Source: Chloroflexota bacterium (GTDB lineage Bacteria; Chloroflexota; Limnocylindria; Limnocylindrales; CSP1-4). Taken from it: 10,302 bases of DNA. This document shows, piece after piece, positions 6,281 through 10,302 of the stretch (its first letter is position 1; every line of letters starts with the position of its first letter). The notes under the pieces were generated by a model. That model did no database searches, had not been told where the DNA came from, and saw nothing but the letters and a program-made list of their open reading frames with translations. Location of the stretch: contig JAJYEB010000040.1 of assembly GCA_021790375.1 (NCBI GenBank), positions 1-10,302 of the forward strand. The letters run 5' to 3'. Position numbers and translations under genes: made by a program.

Positions 6281-6915
6281 GCGTGGAGATCCGTGACGTG
6301 GCGCCCGGTCTGTGGCTGTGGCGGCAGCCGCACTGGGAGTGGCGCGAGGGCGACGACTGGGAGCCCGAGGTGGCCTCGTTCGTGGTCGAGTCCCGGGGTG
6401 AGACGATCCTGCTCGATCCGCTCGCGCCGATCCCGGCCGCCCGCGAGGTGTGGGAGCGCCTGGAGGCGACGCCACCCACCGGCGTCGTCGTCCTGAAGCC
6501 CGATCACGTGCGGGACGTGGACGTCTTCGTGCACTGGTACGGCATCCCGGCGTACGGGCCGTGGCTCTTCTGGCGCGGCGACGTCCCGAGGACCGAGCTT
6601 GTTCCGGTCCGCCCCGGATACGAGCTTCCCGGCGGGCTTCGGGCGCTGTACGACGGGCGCGGCTCGATGGAGACGCCCCTCTACCTGCCCGAACAGCGGG
6701 CGGTCGTGTTCGCCGACGGCATGACGGCGCCGGGCGGAGTGCTGCGCGTCTGGTGGTCGCCGTCGCTCGGGCAGCGGACGCTCCCGGCACTGCGCGCCAT
6801 GCTCGACCTGCCGTTCGAGCGTGTCCTCGTGTCGCACGGCGAGCCGGTGCATTCACGGGCCGACTTCGAGGCCGCCCTCGAGCGTGAGCCCTGGTCCCGC
6901 CCGGCCGGGAGCTGA
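6277..6915 (+). CDS. MBL-fold metallo-hydrolase-like protein with degenerate metal site
   Basis: A 212-residue protein with the outline of a metallo-beta-lactamase fold: an N-terminal strand pair with SFVVESRGETILLDPLAP (residues 34-51), where Asp47 ends the usual LIDP strand, then LKPDHVRDVDVF (73-84) at the position of the HxHxDH metal motif, then FADGMTAPGG (145-154) and VLVSHGEPV (183-191) with the conserved C-terminal His187. In the metal motif only His77 and Asp80 remain, so the first metal site looks incomplete. Related actinobacterial proteins are annotated only as MBL-fold hydrolases. No signal peptide, so cytoplasmic. I prefer GTG 6277 because it lies 7 bases after a TACAGT box; GTG 6253 would add 8 residues and lie upstream of that promoter, and GTG 6283 is also possible. 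It is divergent from kgd. Substrate unknown; it may be non-catalytic or use other ligands. Confidence 0.75.
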   Translation: MGVEIRDVAPGLWLWRQPHWEWREGDDWEPEVASFVVESRGETILLDPLAPIPAAREVWERLEATPPTGVVVLKPDHVRDVDVFVHWYGIPAYGPWLFWRGDVPRTELVPVRPGYELPGGLRALYDGRGSMETPLYLPEQRAVVFADGMTAPGGVLRVWWSPSLGQRTLPALRAMLDLPFERVLVSHGEPVHSRADFEAALEREPWSRPAGS

Positions 6916-6923
6916 CGCCGGAC

Positions 6924-6958
6924 GGCGCTCCCCCTCGGACCGTGACCGGGGGTGGCGC
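6924..6958. terminator. Hairpin in the convergent gap (possible bidirectional terminator)
   Basis: GCGC-CCCCC arms (6925-6928, 6930-6934) pair with GGGGG-GCGC (6948-6952, 6955-6958) around a 13-base loop, with a small internal bulge. It fills the 43-bp gap between the MBL-gene stop at 6915 and the opposing stop at 6959. There is no T tract, as is common in high-GC bacteria. Confidence 0.45.
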
Positions 6959-7507
6959 TCAGCGGAGCGAGGCGGTGCGCGACGTTGCCGAGTCGAGCGC
7001 CCCGGCGACCAGGCCGAGCACCCAGACGGCGGTCTTGCGGGCGGCGATGTTGAGGAGCGCGCGGTCCACCGCCGCCCCGAGCTCGCCGCCGGGCGGGGCG
7101 TACTCGCCCTCCAGGACGAGCGTATCGGCGCTGCGGGTCAGCTGGCCGCCGAACACCGGGAAGAGGGGCGCGAGCGACGCGGCCCGCCAGTCGATCGACA
7201 TGCGCCAGCCTCCCGGGACGCGCTCGACCCGGCCGAGGTCGACATAGGCCGCCTTGCGGAAGACCAGCCGGGAGCTGCCCGAGCTCGCCGGCAGCCCGAG
7301 GTCGACCTGGAACCGACGGACGTCGGTGGGGATGTCATCTCCGGCCGTCGGGCACTCCACCGCATCGCCGAGCCAGGGCAGTTCCGTCGCGCCCACGAGC
7401 GCAGCCTCCGCGCCCGGGTCGCGGGCGGCGATCGGCTGAGCCAGCCGCAGATGGACGGTCGCCGGCGGGACGAGGCTGAGGGACTGCGCTTCGAGCATGT
7501 GGCACAT
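6959..7507 (-). CDS. Conserved hypothetical protein, possibly SRPBCC-fold
   Basis: A 182-residue protein that I do not firmly recognise. LEAQSLSLVPPATVHLRL at residues 5-22 looks like the opening strand and helix of START/SRPBCC lipid-binding-like proteins. FQVDLGLP (66-73), WRMSIDWRAA (101-110), LTRSADTLVLEGEYAPP (123-139) and a closing helix (about 143-170) would fit the alternating strands and long C-terminal helix of that fold. No catalytic motif, signal peptide or clear membrane span is visible. The start is uncertain. ATG 7507 has a weak GGGACGG 5 bases upstream; ATG 7558 would give 199 residues and ATG 7498 would give 179. It lies downstream of the aminotransferase gene on the same strand after a gap of roughly 140-190 bp, so it may be co-transcribed or use its own promoter (a TACTCT at 7588-7593 read on the - strand). 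Role unknown. Confidence 0.65.
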   Translation of the reverse strand: MCHMLEAQSLSLVPPATVHLRLAQPIAARDPGAEAALVGATELPWLGDAVECPTAGDDIPTDVRRFQVDLGLPASSGSSRLVFRKAAYVDLGRVERVPGGWRMSIDWRAASLAPLFPVFGGQLTRSADTLVLEGEYAPPGGELGAAVDRALLNIAARKTAVWVLGLVAGALDSATSRTASLR

Positions 7508-7671
7508 GATCGCCGTCCCGGCTCGGCCGGCCAGCGGCCGGGTGGCAGGTTTCGCCATGCCCAACACCCGGAAGGGATCTACCCGACAGAGTAGGGCGCA
7601 CGGCCCGGTCCGACGACGACAACGGTCGGCGGACCCGGGACCCGACGGCGCCAACGTGTCCCGTGGAACCC

Positions 7672-7701
7672 GATCGCCTCGGTCCCGGATCGCCTCAGTC
7701 C
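7672..7701 (-). repeat. 16-bp tandem duplication across the aminotransferase stop codon
   Basis: GATCGCCTCGGTCC (7672-7685) and GATCGCCTCAGTCC (7688-7701) repeat with a 16-bp period and one mismatch. The copy at 7688-7701 includes the TGA stop (7695-7697) and last codon of the aminotransferase. In the downstream copy the stop triplet reads CGA. Confidence 0.7.
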
Positions 7702-8900
7702 AGGATGACCGCGCCGAGCGCCGACACCACGGCCGGCAGGGACGCGTCGGTCAGGCCGGCCACGTTGATCCGGCCGCGTCCCACCACGTAGATCGCGAAC
7801 TCCTCGCGCAGTCTCGCGACCTGCCCGCTCGTCAGCCCGAGCAGGGCGAACATCCCGCGCTGGTGCCGCAGCGGCTCCCAGTCCCCCGGCACCCCTGCGG
7901 ATGCGAGCGCGTCCACGAAGGCCGCCCGGTTTCCGCGGATCCGCCCGCGCATGCCCGCCAGCTCGGCCTCCCACTGCGTCCGCAGCCCGGGGTCGCCCAG
8001 GATGGTGTCGACGATGTCTGCGCCGTGCGACGGCGGGTTGGAGTAGTTCGCCCGGATCGCGATCTTGAGATGGCCCAGGGCCGTGGCGGCGCGCTGCTCG
8101 TCGGCCGCGACCAGCGTGAGCGCGCCGACCCGCTCGTTGTACAGGGCAAAGTTCTTCGAGAAGCTCGAGGCGACCAGGAACTCCAGGCCGGGTCGCGCGA
8201 GCCCTTCGATCCAGTCGGCGTCCTCGCGCAGGCCGTGCCCAAAGCCCTGGTAGGCGAAATCGACGATCGGCAGGAGGTCGCGCTCGACGATCACGTCCGC
8301 GACGGCCTGCCACGTCGCGGCGTCCGGGTCGACGCCGGAGGGGTTGTGGCACGAACCCTGCAGCACGACCACGTCCCCGCGGGACGCCGAGCGCAGCGCG
8401 CCCAGCATGCCGTCGACGTCCAGCCGGCGCCCGCTCGCGTCCAGGTACGGATACCTTCGCAGCTCGAACCCGGCGAGCGAGAAGAGCTGCGGGTGGTTCG
8501 GCCACGTGGGTTCGCTCAGCCACGCGGTGCGGCGGGACCCGGTCTGGAGCAGGAAGTCGGCTGCCACGCGCAGGGCGCCCGTGCCGCCCGGGGTCTGCGC
8601 GGTGACCGAGCGGCGCGAGGCGACTATCTCGTGCGAGGCATCGAACACCAGGTCGCGCACCGCGGTCCGGTAGGACGGGCGACCATCGATCGGCAGGTAG
8701 CCCTTGGAGCCGGCACGCTCGAGCAGGCGGCGCTCGGCCTCCAGCACCGACGGGATGACCGGGGTCACTCCGGAGCCGTCGACGTAGACGCCCACGGCCA
8801 GGTTGACCCTGGCGGGTCGCGGGTCGGCGCGGAATGCCTCGGTGAGGCCCAGGATCGGGTCCGGGGGGGCCGGCGTGAGCGAACGGGCGGGCAGGGACAT
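7695..8900 (-). CDS. Aspartate/aromatic amino acid aminotransferase (PLP fold type I)
   Basis: A 401-residue cytoplasmic PLP enzyme of the AspC/TyrB-like class. It exchanges the amino group between aspartate or aromatic amino acids and 2-oxoglutarate. Features in order are AVGVYVDGSG (35-44), KGYLPIDG (66-73), TPGGTGALR (103-111), the SEPTWPNH motif with Trp133 (129-136), HNPSGVDP with Asn186 (185-192), PIVDFAYQGFGHG with Asp214 and Tyr217 (211-223), the Schiff-base lysine in SSFSKNFALYNERVG (Lys249, phosphate-binding Arg257) and GRGRINVAGL with carboxylate-binding Arg377 (374-383). Length and motif spacing match the family. ATG 8900 has GAGGA 7 bases upstream. Aspartate versus tyrosine/phenylalanine preference cannot be told from the sequence, so no symbol is given. 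The 5' end contains a 7-base C run in the coding strand (8863-8869). The product 2-oxoglutarate/glutamate links it to Kgd metabolically only. Confidence 0.93.
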   Translation of the reverse strand: MSLPARSLTPAPPDPILGLTEAFRADPRPARVNLAVGVYVDGSGVTPVIPSVLEAERRLLERAGSKGYLPIDGRPSYRTAVRDLVFDASHEIVASRRSVTAQTPGGTGALRVAADFLLQTGSRRTAWLSEPTWPNHPQLFSLAGFELRRYPYLDASGRRLDVDGMLGALRSASRGDVVVLQGSCHNPSGVDPDAATWQAVADVIVERDLLPIVDFAYQGFGHGLREDADWIEGLARPGLEFLVASSFSKNFALYNERVGALTLVAADEQRAATALGHLKIAIRANYSNPPSHGADIVDTILGDPGLRTQWEAELAGMRGRIRGNRAAFVDALASAGVPGDWEPLRHQRGMFALLGLTSGQVARLREEFAIYVVGRGRINVAGLTDASLPAVVSALGAVILD

Positions 8901-8941
8901 GGAAGGTTCCTCGCGGGCTTTCTCGGGCGGGGATGCGTGGA

Positions 8942-8947
8942 ACTCTA
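8942..8947 (-). promoter_or_regulatory. Possible -10 box of the aminotransferase gene
   Basis: On the - strand this is TAGAGT (TANNNT), 41 bases before the ATG at 8900. It would give a leader of about 35 bases carrying the GAGGA ribosome site. No clear -35 element. Confidence 0.35.
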
Positions 8948-8995
8948 CACGGCGAGAGCCGGCGCCGCTCACCACGCCGGTGCGCGGTGCCGCGC

Positions 8996-9040
8996 GGGGC
9001 GACGGGCAGCCCGCCGCCGCGGAACGAGGCCCGGCGCCCC
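8996..9040 (-). terminator. Strong GC hairpin after the lipoprotein gene
   Basis: Arms 8996-9007 (GGGGCG-a-CGGGC) and 9029-9040 (GCCCG-g-CGCCCC) pair with one mismatch in 12 positions around a 21-base loop. The hairpin begins 12 bases beyond the lipoprotein stop and upstream of the aminotransferase promoter, suggesting that the two genes are separate transcription units. No T tract follows. Confidence 0.55.
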
Positions 9041-9052
9041 TCGATGCCCGGG

Positions 9053-9595
9053 TCAGTACCCGCTGTACCCCGAGGAGGCAGGCGCGGCCGACGACGGCGC
9101 AGCCGGGGCCGGGAGGGAGGTGCTGCCAGCCGCGAGCGCCACGTACCAGATGCCCTGGATCCCCTGTCCGTTCGCCTGGCCGGCCCGCGTGTCCCCGCTG
9201 TAGTAGTAGAGCGGCATCCCGTCGTAGGTGACCTGCCTGCTGCCGTCCGGCCGGGTGATCGTCGCGAGCGTGTGGGTCACGCCCGGGCCCGCCACGGCCG
9301 ATTCGCCGGTGCCGACCGTGAACGGCGGCCAGACGCTGGCGCACGTGCCGGTGCACGTCGTGGTGCCGGGGTGGTCCCGGGTGAGGATGTAGAGGGTCCG
9401 GCCGCCTGTTCCGGTCAGGAACGGCCCGAGGCCGGCGACGGTCGCGGTCCCCACCGTGACCGCACTCGCACTCGGTGCGGCCGGGGCCACGGACGAGGAC
9501 GTGACGCCTGCCGCGCACCCGCCGACGACGAGACCGGCTGCCAGCAGCGCCACGGGAAAGGACGCGTGCCGCGCCCGTCTCACAAAGGTAGCCAT
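9053..9595 (-). CDS. Secreted-repeat lipoprotein (Lipoprotein_15 family)
   Basis: A 180-residue predicted lipoprotein. A basic start (RRARH, 6-10), a hydrophobic stretch (12-24) and the lipobox-like LVVGGC with Cys27 indicate export and lipid anchoring. A Ser/Ala/Pro-rich linker follows (28-50). The mature part carries two copies of the secreted repeat of unknown function: GGRTLYILTRDHPGTTTCTG with CASVWPP (64-91, paired Cys81 and Cys85) and VTYDGMPLYYYSGD (122-135) followed by GIQGIWYVA (145-153). The tail is low complexity (SSGYSGY). This family is common in actinobacteria and its function is not known; the paired cysteines and aromatic-rich hairpins are typical. ATG 9595 has a GGGAGGA ribosome site 5 bases upstream. 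A strong hairpin lies after the stop. Confidence 0.88.
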   Translation of the reverse strand: MATFVRRARHASFPVALLAAGLVVGGCAAGVTSSSVAPAAPSASAVTVGTATVAGLGPFLTGTGGRTLYILTRDHPGTTTCTGTCASVWPPFTVGTGESAVAGPGVTHTLATITRPDGSRQVTYDGMPLYYYSGDTRAGQANGQGIQGIWYVALAAGSTSLPAPAAPSSAAPASSGYSGY

Positions 9596-9643
9596 CTGCG
9601 TCCTCCCGCACTTCCCATCGGAGGTGAAGCTGCGGCAGGGTAC

Positions 9644-9674
9644 GCGGGCAGCGGGCCGGCGGTTTCCTGCCCGC
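9644..9674 (-). terminator. Hairpin after the 69-residue gene
   Basis: GCGGGCAG (9644-9651) and CTGCCCGC (9667-9674) are perfect 8-base inverted arms around a 15-base loop. The hairpin starts 8 bases beyond the stop codon at 9683. It could end the small gene's transcript before the lipoprotein gene. Confidence 0.5.
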
Positions 9675-9682
9675 CCGGTCGG

Positions 9683-9892
9683 TCAGCGGATGCGCACGCG
9701 CACGGGCTGCAGCCGGCCGCCCTGGCGACGCTCGAGCAGCGCGCGCAACTCGCCCATCACGGCCGCCAGCTCGTGCACCATCTCGTCGGCCTGCCGCCAG
9801 GCCTCCGTACCGGGGCTGGCGAGCCGCCGCCGGCGCATCGCCGCGCGGGTAGTTCGCTTGAGATCGCCGAGCGCTTGATCCAGGTCAGGCAT
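9683..9892 (-). CDS. Small 69-residue hypothetical protein
   Basis: A short, charged, probably helical protein. MPDLDQALGDLKRTTRAAMR opens it. A Trp-containing turn (EAWRQADEMVHELAAVMGEL, about residues 35-54) leads into a helix with heptad-like Leu/Met spacing and then a basic tail rich in Arg and Val (RLQPVRVRIR). There is no signal peptide or membrane segment. ATG 9892 is supported by AAGGAG 9 bases upstream, and a hairpin lies just after the stop, so it looks like a complete single-gene unit. The frame remains open upstream as far as 10090, but that stretch has no ribosome site and a less coding-like composition. I do not recognise the family; a small dimeric coiled-coil protein is a reasonable guess. 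Confidence 0.65.
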   Translation of the reverse strand: MPDLDQALGDLKRTTRAAMRRRRLASPGTEAWRQADEMVHELAAVMGELRALLERRQGGRLQPVRVRIR

Positions 9893-10057
9893 CGCGTTGC
9901 ACTCCTTCGGGCCGGACCCTCCATCCTGCCCGGTCACCACCATGTTCGCGCGCGAGTGTTCAGCGGATGCGGTCGGCCCGGTGAAGAAAGCGACACGGGG
10001 AACCCGGCAGGCTGTGCAAGCCGATCTGCAAGGTCCCATGGCTCGTAAGAAGGGGCG

Positions 10058-10096
10058 CGGCCGGTACCTTCGGAAGGGGGCTGGCAACACCGGCCG
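10058..10096. repeat. 8-bp inverted repeat upstream of the last gene
   Basis: CGGCCGGT (10058-10065) and ACCGGCCG (10089-10096) are perfect inverted copies 23 bases apart. They end 5 bases before the predicted -10 box of the membrane protein gene. They may be operator half-sites or a chance GC-rich match. Confidence 0.3.
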
Positions 10097-10101
10097 GGGC
10101 G

Positions 10102-10107
10102 TACGGT
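10102..10107 (+). promoter_or_regulatory. Predicted -10 box, leaderless membrane protein gene
   Basis: TACGGT (TANNNT) is followed by 6 bases and the ATG at 10114, placing transcription start at or next to the A of ATG. No ribosome site is present. It is the third case of this layout in the window. Confidence 0.4.
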
Positions 10108-10113
10108 CCCGGC

Positions 10114-10302
10114 ATGTCGCGTTTGCTTGCAGGAGCCCCCTTCCTGCCGGCCGCCGTGCTCGGGGCGATCTCGATCGTTGCAGCCGTCACGGGAGCCGGG
10201 GTGGTCGCATCCCTGGTGCTCGGATTCGCGGCGGTCGGTTCGCTGATCGGCATGGCGGCAACCGCCGTGTCGCTGCGCGCGACCGCCGGCTCTCTGCGCC
10301 AC
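10114..10302 (+). CDS. Small membrane protein, 3' end cut by window edge
   Basis: The 63 visible residues form two hydrophobic stretches, LPAAVLGAISIVAAVTGAG (about 11-29) and VASLVLGFAAVGSLIGMAA (about 31-49), with a short Gly/Val turn between them, followed by a polar stretch (SLRATAGSLRH). This suggests a membrane protein or helical hairpin. The frame is open to the end of the window, so total length is unknown. Third codon positions are mostly G or C, as expected for a real gene here. The ATG at 10114 is preceded by a TACGGT box 6 bases upstream and no ribosome site. The family is not recognised. Confidence 0.6.
   Translation, partial: MSRLLAGAPFLPAAVLGAISIVAAVTGAGVVASLVLGFAAVGSLIGMAATAVSLRATAGSLRH

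Larger units (their letters stand above)
9893..10113. other. Divergent intergenic region (221 bp)
   Basis: It separates the small - strand gene from the + strand membrane protein. It holds the AAGGAG ribosome site of the small gene (9902-9907), two TGTTC direct repeats (9943-9947, 9957-9961), an 8-bp inverted repeat (10058-10065 with 10089-10096) and a TANNNT box (10102-10107). No known riboswitch core or tRNA is recognised. The strip 9980-10060 is less GC-rich than its surroundings. Confidence 0.6.

Noticed and set aside
6157..6852. Upstream in-frame extension of Kgd by 232 residues
   Set aside because: The sequence carries no Kgd N-terminal motif, is antisense to the MBL-fold gene and would delete the gap holding both divergent promoters.
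7497..9203. 568-codon + strand frame across the aminotransferase region
   Set aside because: It is opposite the aminotransferase, whose catalytic motifs are all present, and has no domain of its own.
9943..9961. LexA/SOS-box-like GAACA/TGTTC pair
   Set aside because: The two copies are direct repeats, not the inverted GAAC...GTTC arrangement of an SOS box.
9967..10060. Possible riboswitch or tRNA in the divergent gap
   Set aside because: A GGTTC-like string resembles a T-arm on the - strand, but no acceptor stem, anticodon arm or known riboswitch core could be built.
9893..10090. Longer version of the 69-residue protein starting at 10090
   Set aside because: The extra 66 residues have no ribosome site, Cys/Arg-rich unlikely composition and no link to the helical part; AAGGAG before ATG 9892 fits better.
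9981..10302. Lys/Arg-rich + strand frame starting at GTG 9981
   Set aside because: No ribosome site or promoter fits it, and after 10114 it is out of frame with the more plausible hydrophobic protein; below 10114 it is only a short basic run.
1..10302. Mobile element, prophage, CRISPR or classical HipBA toxin-antitoxin locus
   Set aside because: No transposase, integrase, terminal inverted repeats, spaced repeat array or HipB-like regulator was found; the kinase belongs to the DUF3037-linked type.

Overview
The window is very GC-rich and almost fully coding, with strong G/C preference at third codon positions and frequent GTG or TTG starts. Several genes appear to be leaderless, with a TANNNT box 6-7 bases before the start codon. 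The window also has a fused E2-E1 (Kgd-type) 2-oxoglutarate enzyme and a secreted-repeat lipoprotein. Together these suggest an actinobacterium, perhaps a deep-branching soil lineage such as Thermoleophilia. A high-GC Chloroflexota lineage is the main alternative. No rRNA, tRNA, CRISPR array, insertion sequence or phage gene was seen, so this looks like ordinary chromosome.

Left (1-2642, + strand): a HipA-like kinase cut by the window edge, a DUF3037 protein and a HAD-IA phosphatase form a tightly overlapping operon (20-nt and 4-nt overlaps). A two-helix potassium channel with a cytoplasmic RCK/TrkA domain follows. It seems to have its own leaderless promoter, whose -10 box contains the stop codon of the HAD gene.

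Centre (2590-6915): a 1188-residue Kgd-type 2-oxoglutarate dehydrogenase/decarboxylase lies on the - strand. Its 3' end overlaps the potassium channel gene tail-to-tail by 53 nt, and it lacks the usual N-terminal segment. A metallo-beta-lactamase-fold protein with degraded metal ligands is transcribed divergently from it, from a leaderless promoter flanked by an 11-bp perfect direct repeat.

Right (6959-10302): four - strand genes. These are an SRPBCC-like protein of unknown role, an aspartate/aromatic aminotransferase (PLP fold type I), a secreted-repeat lipoprotein and a 69-residue protein. GC-rich hairpins follow the last two. After a 221-bp divergent gap, a small membrane protein starts on the + strand and runs off the window.

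Functionally, Kgd (2-oxoglutarate use) and the aminotransferase (which couples oxaloacetate/aspartate to 2-oxoglutarate/glutamate) share a metabolite, but nothing shows that they are co-regulated. No clear new defence or mobile system is visible. The most interesting points are the kinase/DUF3037/phosphatase operon, the altered Kgd architecture and its overlap, the degenerate MBL protein, and the repeats beside leaderless promoters.
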